Origin: Bubalus kerabau
Lineage: Eukaryota > Chordata > Mammalia > Artiodactyla > Bovidae
NCBI RefSeq assembly: GCF_029407905.1
Contig: NC_073627.1
Span: 130,771,697-130,835,696, forward strand
Direction of reading: 5' to 3'
DNA length: 64,000 nt
The notes beneath the pieces are model-generated. The model worked only from the letters and a program-made list of their open reading frames with translations, did not search any database and was not told where the DNA came from. The first letter of the stretch is position 1, and every line of letters begins with the position of its first letter. Made by a program: the position numbers and the translations under genes. Below, one piece after another: positions 12,301-24,350 of the stretch.

Positions 12301-12682
12301 ACTTTTCTTTTGCTTTTTGCTACTGAGTAATTTGTTGCCACTGTTGCCTTGCCAGGTGAGACACAAGGTAATATATATGTGTACACTAACCTATGTATAT
12401 ACATATATCTATAAAGATTTCTTTGTGTAACCACCTGTGTCTATATTACATTAAACATGAATTCAAACTAATATCTCCAACCACATCACTACATTGATCA
12501 TTCAAAGCCATCTCCCCTTGCTCACCTGAAAACTTCCACTTCAACAAGGAGATGCCTGGCTCCACCATCTGCCATCCATAGACTCATTTATTCAGTTCCA
12601 GTGGTTTCAAAATTGTTAACCTGTACGCACATGGAAAAAACTTTGTCAACCAGAGTGAAATGCTTGTGTGCCTTTGGTTCTG

Positions 12683-13174
12683 TCAGTTCAGTTCAGTCGC
12701 TCAGTCGTGTCCGACTCTGTGACCCCATGAATCGCAGCACGCCAGGCCTCCCTGTCCATCACCAACTCCCGGAGTTCACTCAGACTCATGTCCATCGAGT
12801 CAGTGATGCCATCCAGCCATCTCATCCTCTGTCGTCCCCTTCTCCTCCTGCCCCCAATCCCTCCTAGCATCAGAGTCTTTTCCAATGAGTTAACTCTTCA
12901 CATGAGGTGGCCAAAGTACTGGAGTTTCAGCTTTAGTATCATTCCTTCCAAAGAAATCCCAGGGCTGATCTCCTTCAGAATGGACTGGTTGGATCTCCTT
13001 GCAGTCCAAGGGACTCAAGAGTTTTCTCCAACACCACAGTTCAAAAGCATCAATTCTTCGGCGCTCAGCCTTCTTCACAGTCCAACTCTCACATCCATAC
13101 ATAACCACAGGAAAAACCATAGCCTTGACTAGACGGACCTTTGTTGGCAAAGTAATGTCTCTGCTTTTGAATCC
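12683..13174 (-). mobile_element. BovB LINE 3' fragment
   Basis: Antisense copy of the last ~490 bp of BovB. It begins at the 3' terminus (tcagttcagtcgctcagtcg) and carries the C-terminal reverse-transcriptase ORF region (VVMYGCESWTVKKAERRRID in the minus translation). Confidence 0.92.
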
Positions 13175-13195
13175 ACTGATTTCCAGAGTTACCTG

Positions 13196-13410
13196 GCTGA
13201 CTCAATGGAAAATACCCTGATGCTGGGAAAGATTGAAGTCAGGAGAAGAAGGGGACAACAGAGGATGAGATGGTTAGATGGTATCACAGACTCAATGGAC
13301 ATGAGTTTGAGCAAACTCTGGGAGATAGTGAAGGACGGGGAAGACTGGTGTGTGTGCTGCAGTTCATGGGGTTACAAAGAGTTGGACATGACTTAGTGAC
13401 TGAACAGAAC
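13196..13410 (+). mobile_element. BovB LINE 3' fragment, inverted relative to its neighbour
   Basis: Sense copy of the last ~215 bp of BovB (ctgatgctgggaaagattga to gacttagtgactgaacagaa). It lies head to head with the minus-strand fragment just before it. Confidence 0.9.
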
Positions 13411-14120
13411 AACAATCTTTTTCTCCCACCCCTTTTAGAGAGATTGTTTCACGTATTTGTACAAAACTCCCTGTTCCCCTGGTCGGCTGATTTCAGTCCA
13501 TGTAGTCAGCCTCAGGCCGTCTCTGGGACTGCCTCTTTCTCCTGACTTCCCTTCCTCTCTTCCACCCTTCTGCCCTCTTCTTGGACCCTAATTTCATCCT
13601 GCTCCCCTTCACCTGGTGTGGGCCAAGAAATACATATTCAGATTCTATCTTTAGGAGCAAAGGTGTGTTCTTACAATTGGTGGTGATGGTCCATGGATCT
13701 CCAGGGGATGAAGTCCATTGTCCTAGTCCTCCAGAGGATAGAAACTAGGTGCTAACTTACTCACCATCCACAGACAGCGGGGGTGGACAGGAAGATGGGG
13801 TGAACAGGGTCAGAGGACACCTGCCAGATGAAGGACTGTGAAGACAGGCTGGGAGGCTGGGTGGGAATCAGCCATGTCATAGCCATGCTGCAGTTTCACA
13901 GGATACAGATTTCCAAAACCAAATCATTCCTGGAAACAAAATTTGCCTTTAAACATTTTGTCCTTCAAATATCTCTAATATGTGTGTATTTTAAAAGTCA
14001 TCAGAATATTGGAATACTCTGAAAAATCACCTAGTCCTTCGTAAAAGGCAATCTAAATAACATTCTTGTAGTTATAATAGTCTCTGTGGCTCTAGGGTTG
14101 GGGGGGGGGGGCTGAAGCGT
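13411..14120. other. Intergenic, no gene recognised
   Basis: Unique-looking sequence with a G run at about 14099-14111. No gene or named repeat. Confidence 0.4.
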
Positions 14121-14149
14121 TAAGTGACATCCTCATCAGTTCTGTCCCT

Positions 14150-15290
14150 GGGGATGAGGAGGGAGCCTGACAGCTGAGCACTTCTTGCCTTTGATAAACA
14201 CCTTTCTTATTCTAATTACACCTTTCCCTAAAGTAACTTTTCCAGCTTACTCTTTCACTCCACTCCTTACAACCCCTGTTTAAAAGGAGCCTATTCAGAC
14301 AGCTTGTGAACAATGCTGCTTCGGGATGGTTTAATCGGGGGTGAGGAAACCTGTAGAGGGTCTTATCTGGGGTGAGCGTTTCAAGCATCTAAGATTATCT
14401 CCCTGTCACCTTGTGACCCGTCTTCTTCATGTTACCTTTTAATTTTGGTAGCAATTACGGTGTATATGGATAATGCCCATTAGCATATTCATGGTCATCT
14501 CGTCATATTTATTGTCCACACAACTCATTAATCTTCATCTACTTTGTGTGCTTGACAGCTCAATCTATTTTGCAATCTCTGGGAAGCAGCCATAGCCCCC
14601 CAAAGCCTTTGTTTTCCTGTAAATAAACTGTGTTGGGGACCAGAGGACAATGGTGCATCCCGTGGTGATTGACACCAGCCATGGCTCCTAATCAGGATGG
14701 GACTTCATTGCCAGCTGAGTCGAGTGCGTTATGGGGCCATTGTTCCATCGCTGCCAGGGCAAGAACACACACAGACAGTCACCTTCGCAAGATGGGTTGA
14801 TTGTTCTTCAAGATTAGACCGAGGTGCCTTATTATCCGTCCCAGACAACAAGGCATCTCACCCAAACAGACACATTTGCAGGAACGGCCAGTACACTGGC
14901 TGGATTTGAATTGCTAATGTATAATCTGCCCAGCACAGATGTGCAATGAATATTTGGATGTTGTTTTGCCCGTCAGTCTAGGAGGCTGAATTGATGAGGT
15001 GATGAGTATTCAATGATGGGTCCTGGACATTGGCCAACAGCAGAGTTTGAGCACTTGGACTGGAGATAATCAGATTACCCTCCAAAGTGCCTTTGCAGTA
15101 ATTCAGTGGTAAATTCTGTTACAAAGGCTGTTTGGTGGGAAGTTTTTTCCGTTTTGGTGCAATTAGATGTTCTGTTATGCTTCTCAGACTTGGGACACAT
15201 ATAGAAGTTGCCTTCTGTCCTTACTTGCCAACTGTTAGGGCTGTGAGTAATATAGAACACTGCTTGAGTTTGAATTGGCCATTTTTGAGC
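14150..15290. promoter_or_regulatory. Candidate conserved non-coding element (enhancer-like)
   Basis: A repeat-free stretch of about 1.1 kb in an otherwise repeat-dense area. It is rich in homeodomain-like sites: cattagcatattcatg (14479-14494, POU-like), tgacag (14553-14558) and tgattgaca (14666-14674, PBX/MEIS-like), plus many TAAT/ATTA cores. No convincing reading frame. The function is inferred from texture only. Confidence 0.35.
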
Positions 15291-15294
15291 CTAT

Positions 15295-15462
15295 TTTCTC
15301 AAGCTCAGTGTGCCTCAGTTTTTCCACCTGTTAAAATGGGTTGAAAAAGTATCAACCATATACAGCTGCCATGCGAACTCAATGAATTGATACCCATAGA
15401 ATAGGTCCTAAAATAGTGCCTGGCTCATAGTAAGTGCTTAACAAATATTAACTATAAACATA
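15295..15462 (+). repeat. MIR SINE
   Basis: Sense MIR: gtgcctcagtttttccacct and the 3' part cctggctcatagtaagtgct. Confidence 0.8.
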
Positions 15463-17170
15463 TTACTGGTCACTTGCTTGCTCTTGAGATTACTGTGGTC
15501 AAATAGGTTGGGTACACTGGAGATAAAAGTAAACCACCTTCAGTATCTCAAGATGTCTCCTGGCCTCCACCATGCTACTTTGCCTAGTACATTCACAACT
15601 GTATTCACACTTCCCACACTTATTTGACCATGAAAGCCTTTTCTCTGGAGCATCTTCTATACCTGATTTTGCCTGGGACACACTATAGGAAAATCTACCT
15701 AGAAGATGTTAACACACAGTTGAAAAGGTTTAAAAAAAAAACATGATTCAGGAATTTTATATAAAATCAAGCTATTCATATGTGAAGTCAATGGGAATTA
15801 ATTATGCAAATACATGTATTCTCTCTGAAAAAAATGGTACTCAAAGGGTATTCTTAGGAAGAGGATGATAGCCCTGAAGGAGGAACTCAAGAATGGCAGA
15901 CAAGAACTTGTAGGAAGTGGTGAGACCAGTTGATTGTATTCAAATAATTCTAAACAACTGCAGCAAGTATCTTGTCAAAACTGATATCAAAAGATTAAAA
16001 TATTTGGAAGAAATTATTTTACTAAAATAATGGGCTATTGGCATACATCAATGCAGATCAAAAGAATGAAGAAGGGAAAAGGCAAAGCAAGTGTCTTTTT
16101 TTAAGAAACAGAAAAACAAGGTAGAAAGGATGATGCACTTCTGTTTAATAAAGGTATAATAAAAATAACCCCAGTCATCCTTAACGACTTTAAAAATATA
16201 TATAATACATCATTAAACTTAGATCTGAGGTAAAAAACCCTTAAATACAAGGTTTCTCTGCTTATTAGATAAATAAAAAATGGAATATTCAAAATTAAAA
16301 TGAGTAAAATAAAGAAAGTCAGGTCTGGCAACATTAGTATCAAGCAATGTGGAGTCAAAGAGTATGAAACTGTTAACTTCATTTCTTTATCCCCAGGCCC
16401 TTGCACAAGGTTGGTTGTGAACAGATATTAGCCAGATGTATTGTGGAAGTGGAAGCAAAGGGCTAAAGTTATATGGGAGGGATAGTTTGTCTGCTAGGGC
16501 TCCTTGAGTGTAAGATCTTCATTTTTTTACACCTATTTTATCTTCCCAATTCACCTTCTTCTGGGAACTGCTTCCTCCGCCTTCCTCTGGACCCTCTTGG
16601 ACTCCTTTTTCCCGGCTATGTGATTCCTCCCACTGGGTGACCCCAGGTCCTGCCCACAGTGGATGGGAGCCCACCTGAGCCCAGCAAACAATAGTACTCC
16701 TCCTGACTTGCTTCCTTACTTTTAGGGAAGACACCTGAATCAAGAAGGCTCCATCATTGTCCTTTGATGATGTCTTTTCAAATGCTGATAAAGAAGGCTG
16801 GTTATTCTTTGGTGATACAAACAGTAAGATGGAAGTTCTCCACTGCTATTGGTGGTCATGCTTCCTGCCATAAGAAACTAGCCTATAATGAAAGACAGTG
16901 ATGTCATATATTATGTCAAAATTGGTTTTCTGACAGCATGTGAATTCCTAGTTCCATCTGAACCTCAGGCCTACCATTTCCCACTTCATTTATGCAATTT
17001 TTTTCCTTGAATCATCTATCCCTGTAACTTCCTAAATAAATTCCCCTTTTCTGCATTAGCTACAATTGGGTTTCTGTCACTTGGAATCTACAGTTCTAAT
17101 AGTTACCTTGTTAAAGTTTTGTCTATGTTAAAAAGACATAGTGGTATGTCTTGACGTATGATATCGTTAT
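15463..17170. other. Intergenic, no gene recognised
   Basis: A/T-rich unique-looking sequence. Frames of 60-101 codons here show no family. No clear repeat named. Confidence 0.4.
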
Positions 17171-17670
17171 CAGTTCAGTTCAGTCGTTCAGTCGCTCAGT
17201 CATGTCCGACTCTTTGCGACCCCATGGACTGCAGCACAGCAGGCCTCCCTGTCCATCACCAACTCCCAGCAATTACTCAAATTCATGTCCATTGAGTCGG
17301 TGATGCCATCCAACCATCTCATCCTCTGTCGGGCCCTTCTCCTCTTGCCTTCAATCTTTCCCAGCATCAGGGTCTTTTCAAATGAGTCAGCTCTTTGTAT
17401 CAGGTGCCCAAAGTATTGGAGTTTCAGCTTCAGCATCAGTCCTTCCAATGAACATTCAGGACTGACTTCCTTTAGGATGGACTGATTGGACCTCCTTGCA
17501 GTCCAAGGGACTCTCAAGAGTCTTCTCCAACACCATAGTTCAAAAGCATCAATTCTTCTGCACTCAGCTTTCTTTATAGTCTAACTCTCACATCCATACA
17601 TGACCACTGGAAAAACCATAGCCTTGACTAGACAGACCTTTGTTGGCAAAGTAATGTCTCTGCTTTTTTA
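17171..17670 (-). mobile_element. BovB LINE 3' fragment
   Basis: Antisense last ~500 bp of BovB, from the terminus cagttcagttcagtcgttca to gtaatgtctctgcttt. The minus translation gives RVPWTARRSNQSILKEVSPE. Confidence 0.92.
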
Positions 17671-18206
17671 GTATTAGTTACTGAATCGCTAAGTTAGGTG
17701 TCCAGGTCCCACAATGAAAGGGAGCATATAATTTGGCTGAAAGCAAGGTGGACAACAAGGTAACTCAGTTTGAAAGTAAACATCATCAGTTAGTGATTTT
17801 TTTTTTAAAATTTCTATTTTTTTGTATTACTGAATAGTTTTTCAACCTTTTCACATGCCTACTTTTTTCTGATTTTCCTTGTTTTTGGTTTTTAAATTTG
17901 CTTTAAAAATTTTAATATTTGCTTTTAGAATTTAAAGTTAATAATTTTCCTGCTAGGTTGCTTACAGTAGCAAACAACTGGAGCAATCCTAATATATAAT
18001 AGTAAGCGATTAATTAGGACAAACTATACATCCCAAATAGGGCAATAATTGGAAACACAAATGTCTAAAAATATACTGTAAGAACATAAGTGACCAATAA
18101 GATTTTATGTTTTCTTTTATATTTGAATTTTTTTTAATGAGAAAATCAGCTTAAAGAGTATCAAACAAAATAAGATTTTAATGCCTACTGATTAATCACA
18201 CCCATC

Positions 18207-19010
18207 TGATTGCTGGGAAAAATATAAACAACCTCAGATATGCAGATGACACCACCCTTATGGCAGAAAGCAAAGAGGAACTAAAGAGCCTCTTGATGAG
18301 GGTTAAAGAGGAGAGTGAAAAAGCTGACTTAAAACTCAACATTCAAAAAACTAAGATCATGGCATCCAGTCCCATCACTTCATGGCAAATAGATGGGGAA
18401 AAAGTGGAAACAGCAACAGATTTTGTTTTCTTGGACTCTAAAATCACTGCAGACAGTGACTGCAGCCATGAAATTAAAAGATGCTTGCTCCTTGCCAGAA
18501 AAGCTATGAGAAACCTAGGCACTGGATTAAAAAGCAGAGACGTCACTTTGCCAACAAAGGTCCATATAGTCAAAGCTATGGTCTTTCTAGTAGTCATGTA
18601 CAGATGTGAAGTTGGACCATAAAGAAAGCTAAGTGCTGAAGAATTGATGCTTTTGAATTGTGGTGCTGGAGAAGACTCTTGAGAATCGACTGGATTGCAA
18701 GGAGATCAAACCAGTCACTCCCAGAGGAAATCAACCCTGAATATTCACTGGGAGGACTGATGCTGAAGCTGAAACTCCAATACTTTGGCCACCTGATGTG
18801 AAGAGTTGACTCACTGGAAAAGACCCTGATGCTGGGAAAGATTTAGGGCAAGAGCAGGAGGCGACAGAGGATGAGATGGTTAGGTAGCCTCACTGACTCA
18901 ATGGAATGAGTCTGAGCAAATTCCAGGAGATAGTAAGGACAGGGAAGCTTGGCATGCTGTAGTTCATGGGGTCACAAAGAGTTGGACACAACTTAGCAAC
19001 TGAATAACAA
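18207..19010 (+). mobile_element. BovB LINE 3' fragment
   Basis: Sense copy starting within the reverse-transcriptase domain (NNLRYADDTTLMAESKEELK when translated). The YADD motif is kept, but the frame stops near 18620. It ends at the BovB 3' end (gttggacacaacttagcaac). Lies about 540 bp from an inverted BovB piece. Confidence 0.9.
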
Positions 19011-19094
19011 TATAAATAACACATGCATATATATTCTCACATTTACTCATTTACAAGACTTATTTTCTACAAAAAATGGGACTACATCACACAT

Positions 19095-20270
19095 GCTTTT
19101 TAAAAAAATCAACTTAATGAGGTATAACTGACATGCAATAACATGTACTCATTTTAAGCATGTAGTTGATTAATTCTGACAAATTTAGAAATCCTTATAA
19201 CCACCACCATAATAAAGATATAGGACATTTCCATCATATCAAAAAGCTCCTTTGTGCCCTTTCCTAGTCAATCTCTTATCCTGGGCCACAGCCAGTAATC
19301 AGCTTTCTGTCACTACAGATTAACTTTGCTTTTACTTTCCTTAAGGTTTCATCTTCATGGAATCATACAATACGAACTCTTTCTGTGTCTGACTTCCACT
19401 TAGCACACTTCTGAGATTCATTCACATCACTGGGCTCATGAACATTTTGTTCCTTTTTTATTGCTGAGAAATAGTCCATCCCATGAATGTACCACAATTT
19501 GTTTATCTTTTCACCTGCTGATGGACACTTTTTCAGTTTTTGACTATTAATGAAAAAAGCTGCTATGAACATTTGAATAAGTCTTTGTTTAAATATGTTT
19601 TCACTTATTTTGGGCAAAATTTCTAGAAGTGGAATTGATGGGTTGTATGGTGTCATGTTTAACTTTGTACGCAACTTTCTGTTGTTCTGAGTTGATTCCA
19701 TTTTCTATTCCTGTCAGCAATGTGTGAGAAGTCCAGGTGCTCCACATTCTCACCAACATTTTTACTGAGTCTTCAATTTTATGGGTGTGCACTGATATCT
19801 CACTGTGGTTTTGATCTGCACTTCTTTTAGGACCACTGATGCTGAACATCTTATCATGTGCTTATTGGCCATTTGTAGAGCTTCTGTGAAATGGCCCTTC
19901 ACATCTTCCCCCATTAAAAATATGTGGGTTATTTGTTCTCTTGTTCTGAGACTTCTATACATATCCTGGGTGCAGGTCTTTATCAGATACATAAATATTT
20001 TCTTCTAGCCTGTGACTTAATTTTTTTTGTAAATCAGTGTCCTTTGAAAAGCAGTTTTTAACTTTGATGAAGTCAACTTACCAATTTTCCCTTTTATGTT
20101 TTGTGCTTTTTGTATCCTATCAAAGAAATCTTTGCCTACCCCAAACGCTGTGGAGATTTTCTTTTCTAACTTCTACAGTATGGCTTTTATGTTTCGGCCT
20201 ATGATCCACTTCAAGTTCATTTCTGCATATAGTATGAGGTAAACGTTCCTGGCGGAAATGAACTGACCAT
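19095..20270 (-). mobile_element. L1 3' end (ORF2 C terminus and 3' UTR)
   Basis: Antisense. The minus-strand translation of 19363-19701 contains the L1 ORF2 C-terminal signature (PYNPSIPLLEILPK, LWYIHGMDYFSAIKKEQ). Sequence toward 19095 is 3' UTR, and toward 20270 is more upstream ORF2. Old, with frame breaks. Confidence 0.85.
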
Positions 20271-20418
20271 AGGTGCAGATGTATTTTAGAACTCTATTCT
20301 AGGGCACTCTGCAGTTTACACATCAGCTTCACATCCTGTGTGTCACTGAATCATTTCATTCAGTCCCCTTACTGACTCTCTTCACAACCACGTTATGGGG
20401 TAGGCTTCTTAGACCTGA

Positions 20419-22333
20419 TCAGAAAAGAAATGCAAAAAAGCAAAATGGCTGTCTGAGGAGGCCTTACAAATAGCTGTGAAAAGAAGAGAAGCGAAAAGCA
20501 AAGGAGAAAAGGAAAGATATAAACATCTGAATGCAGAGTTCCAAAGAATAGCAAGAAGAGATAAGAAAGACTTCTTCAGCGATCAATGCAAAGAAATAGA
20601 GGAAAACAACAGAATGGGAAAGACTAAGGATCTCTTCAAGAAAATCAGAGATACCAAAGGAACATTTCATGCAAAGATGGGCTCGATAAAGGACAGGAAT
20701 GGTATGGACCTAACAGAAGCAGAAGATATTAAGAAGAGGAGGCAAGAATACACAGAAGAACTGTACAAAAAAGATCTTCACGACCCAGATAATCATGATG
20801 GTGTGATCACTGACCTAGAGCCAGACATTCTGGAGTGTGAAGTCAAGAGGGCCTTAGAAAGCATCACTACGAACAAAGCTAGTGGAGGTGATGGAATTCC
20901 AGTTGAGCTATTCCAAATCCTGAAAGATGATGCTGTGCAAGTGCTGCACTCAATATGCCAGCAAATTTGGAAAACTCAGCAGTGGCCACAGGACTGGAAA
21001 AGGTCAGTTTTCATTCCAATCCCAAAGAAAGACAATGCCAAAGAATGCTCAAACTACTGCACAATTGCACTCATCTCACACGCTAGGAAAGTAATGCTCA
21101 AAATTCTCCAAGCCAGGCTTCAGCAATATGTGAACCGTGAACTTCCTGATGTTCAAGCTGGTTTTAGAAAAGGCAGAGGAACCAGAGATCAAATTGCTAA
21201 CATCCGCTGGATCACGGAAAAAGCAAGAGAGTTCCAGAAAAACATCTATTTCTGCTTTATTGACTATGCCAAAGCCTTTGACTGTGTGGATCACAATAAA
21301 CTGTGGAAAATTCTGAAAGAGATGGGGATACCAGACCACCTGATCTGCCTCTTGAGAAATTTGTATGCAGGTCAGGAAACAACAGTTAGAACTGGACATG
21401 GAACAACGGACTGGTTCCAAATAGGAAAAGAAGTACGTCAAGGCTGTATATTGTCACCCTGCTTATTTAACTTATATGCAGAGTACATCATGAGAAACGC
21501 TGGACTGGAAGAAACACAAGCTGGAATCACGATTGCCGGGAGAAATATCAATAACCTCAGATATGCAGATGACACCATCCTTATGGCAGAAAGTGAAGAG
21601 GAACTAAAAAGCCTCTTGATGAAAGTGAAAGTGGAGAGTGAAAAAGTTGGCTTAAAGCTCAACATTCAGAAAACTAAGATCATGGCATCCGGTCCCATCA
21701 CTTCATGGGAAATAAATGGGGAAACAGTGGAAACAGTGGCTGACTTTATTTTTCTGGGCTCCAAAATCATGGCAGATGGTGACTGCAGCCATGAAATTAA
21801 AAGACGCTTACTCCTTGGAAGGAAAGTTATGGCCAACCTAGATAGCATATTCAAAAGCAGAGACATTACTTTGCCAACAAAGGTCCGTCTAGTCAAGGCT
21901 ATGGTTTTTCCTGTGGTCATGTATGGATGTGAGAGTTGGACTGTGAAGAAGGCTGAGCGCCGAAGAATTGATGCTTTTGAACTGTGGTGTTGGAGAAGAC
22001 TCTTGAGAGTCCCTTGGACTGCAAGGAGATCCAACCAGTCCATTCTGAAGGAGATCAGCCCTGGGATTTCTTTGGAAGGAATGATGCTAAAGCTGAAACT
22101 CCAGTACTTTGGCCACCTCATGTGAAGAGTTGACTCATTGGAAAAGACTCTGATGCTGGGAGGGATTGGGGGCAGGAGGAGAAGGGGACGACAGAGGATG
22201 AGATGGCTGGATGGCATCACTGACTCGATGGACGTGAGTCTGAGTGAACTCTGGGAGTTGGTGATGGACAGGGAGGCCTGGTGTGCTGCGATTCATGGGG
22301 TCTCAAAGAGTCGGACACGACTGAGCGACTGAT
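20419..22333 (+). pseudogene. BovB reverse transcriptase, open for 549 codons then one stop
   Basis: RTE-clade LINE reverse transcriptase, which copies its own RNA at a nicked target. The longest frame (20476-22125, 549 residues) is open upstream to 20419. Catalytic residues are present: motif A FIDYAKAFDC (D263), motif B RQGCILSPC (from R321) and motif C YADD (residues 363-366). After HLM a TGA at 22123-22125 stops the frame. The same frame continues after it (EKTLMLGGIGG ... KSRTRLSD) to the natural end near 22332. At that codon the remembered BovB consensus has CGA, so this looks like one CpG-decay change. The endonuclease part is absent by truncation, so the copy cannot be autonomous. Confidence 0.9.
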
Positions 22334-22342
22334 CTGATCTGA
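20419..22342 (+). mobile_element. BovB LINE, 5'-truncated, well preserved
   Basis: The longest BovB copy here, about 1.92 kb. It lacks the 5' UTR and the N-terminal endonuclease part but keeps the reverse-transcriptase domain to the 3' terminus (gacacgactgagcgactgat). It lies inside what looks like a MIR. No clear target duplication seen. Confidence 0.95.
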
Positions 22343-22419
22343 TACCCATTTTATAAAGAAACCTAGACTTGAGGATTATCACCTTAGGACACCTTCTCAA
22401 TAGCTGTGGAACCCTGAAA

Positions 22420-23085
22420 TTCTGGCTTAAGAAATACAGAAAAGTAAAGGCTGATCTGGTATCATCAACTTAGCAGTCTGTTCTAACTCTGCCTGTCAAT
22501 TTCTTGGGTGAGTGGTAGGTCACAAAGGTAAATCACAACTATGCTATGCCTGTTCCCCCACAAGCCCCCACCAAACCCCAACACACATAGATACACACAT
22601 ACATACACACAATCCCTGAGAGACATTTAGGCTGTTATTTGTCTCAAAAGACATCAGTGGCTGGCCTAGTGATAGTGCTTCCTACAAAACAGTTCTGCAC
22701 TTGCTTGTGGTCCTGTTTCTGGATCACCAGACTGGTTCACCCTTACTGTGAGCTCCACCCAATCCCCCTCCTCTGGGCAAGGACAGAGCGCTGGCTCCAG
22801 CAGCCACTTGGCTCAGAGTCAGCACGGTAAAATCCCTGCCTATCCCCACTCTCAAGGGCTCCTGTTTAATCAGAAGACAGCTGTCACTAGCTGAGCCCCC
22901 CACCCCTCAGCTGGCGGGCACGAGAGCACTAGTGTCTGGACGGTGGCACCCTCACTGGCTGTTGGGGATACAGCTCCAGGGGACTGAGGTTAGGAATGAA
23001 GGAGTAAGGAGCTCAAGGTGGCCTGAGATAAGGGGCTTCTGACAGTAGAGGTGGCGTGAGGCACTTCGAAATGAACTCAGAGAAG
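22420..23085. other. Intergenic, no gene recognised
   Basis: Contains a small ACACAT-type simple stretch near 22580-22610. Otherwise unique-looking. Confidence 0.4.
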
Positions 23086-23200
23086 GCCTTCAACGGTCCC
23101 TGTGTGACTTCAGGCAGGTCCCGTGCTCTGGGGGCCTGTATTCCCACCCATGGAAGAGCACATTAGGTTGGGTGATTTCTGGGGTCTTAGTCAGCTCTGA
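23085..23200 (+). repeat. MIR-like fragment
   Basis: Sense MIR-like text tgtgtgacttcaggcaggtc, diverged. Confidence 0.45.
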
Positions 23201-23826
23201 GTGGACTTGATTCTGGGACCTGGAAATGCAAAGAAAGGAGGTCGCACAACAGTGATGTTGGCCGAGGTGGAGGGAGAAGGGCTGATAATCAACAGGGATA
23301 GGGGATGAGCAGAAGGCAGGGCAGGGAGTGTACAAGTGCCTCATTTTCTTTAAGGAAGAAGACAGTGAAACTGGCGTACTGGGCTGGTGAGAAGGTGGCA
23401 AGGCATTTATTGATGAGGCATCCATAGTACAACTGAAAGAATTCTCAACCTGGTCCAGGGCTTCATAGCTGTAAGCCTCAGCTTTTCCACAGTGAGCATG
23501 GCTACAATAATTACCTGGAGTGATTCTGAAAAGAGCTCTGCCACAACCTAACCCCATAAACACAGTATTCTTAAGAACACAAATACTCTATAATTAAGCA
23601 TCTTAAATCTTATTTTTCCATGTTCTATAATTAGCTTCCAATTAAAATAAATAAACTTACAAAAAAAAAAAAAGAGCTCTGCCAACTCTAAAGCCTTCCC
23701 AAACAGGACTTCAGTATCATTAGTCATTAGATCCTTTCCAAACAGGAAGAACCACAATACTGCTCCCCCTTAGCTGACCGAGTGGATATCTTTTGTATGT
23801 ACATGCCTCGACCCCCACCTCCAACT

Positions 23827-23829
<3 letters not shown>

Positions 23830-23863
<34 letters not shown>
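23830..23863 (+). repeat. (GT)17 microsatellite
   Basis: 34 bases of uninterrupted GT repeat. Confidence 0.98.
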
Positions 23864-23865
<2 letters not shown>

Positions 23866-24097
23866 AGAATCTGAGCCAACTGGTGGAGACCCATGAAGGG
23901 CAATAGGGGTCAAGAGTTGCATCCACGTGCATATGGGAATGAGCTGACATAGGAAAACAGTCACCTCTTTGAAAGAGAGTGCATGAGAAAGAACCTTTTG
24001 TCTCCCATCTCCAGTTCACCTAGGCTTGGGGAGCAGGGGGCAGGCATGACAGTATTTTCTGGCATGGATTCTTTCAAACACCCAACTCTTAAAACCC

Positions 24098-24350
24098 TTT
24101 GAGTGACCTTTCTGGTGGTTCAGTGGTTGAGAATCTGCCTTGCAATGCACAGGATTTGGGTTCAATTCCTGGTTGGGGAACTAAGAGCCCACGTGCCGTG
24201 GAACGACTAAGTTCATGTTGTAACTATCGAAGCTGAAGTGCTCTGGAGCCCACAACTAGCGAGTCTGAGCCCTGTAAGGAAATATCCCGCATCATGAAAC
24301 TAAGACCCGACACAAGCAAATAAATAAAAAAATATTAAAAAACCAAAAAA
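24098..24350 (+). mobile_element. CHR-2-type SINE
   Basis: Head tctggtggttcagtggttga, body with gagcccacgtgccgtgg and end caaataaataaaaaaat. An imperfect flanking duplication around ctttgagt/cttttgagt is visible. Confidence 0.85.

Larger units (their letters stand above)
20330..22420 (-). repeat. MIR SINE split by the BovB insertion
   Basis: The left flank (ttcacaaccacgttatgggg, to about 20412) and right flank (cccattttataaagaaacct, from about 22345) join into an antisense MIR core. Read by eye, moderate support. Confidence 0.5.

Noticed and set aside
21666..22220. 184-codon minus-strand frame, with similar ones at 629-1141 and (plus) 12788-13132
   Set aside because: The same peptide recurs because it is the antisense of the BovB reverse-transcriptase C terminus in each copy, not a gene.
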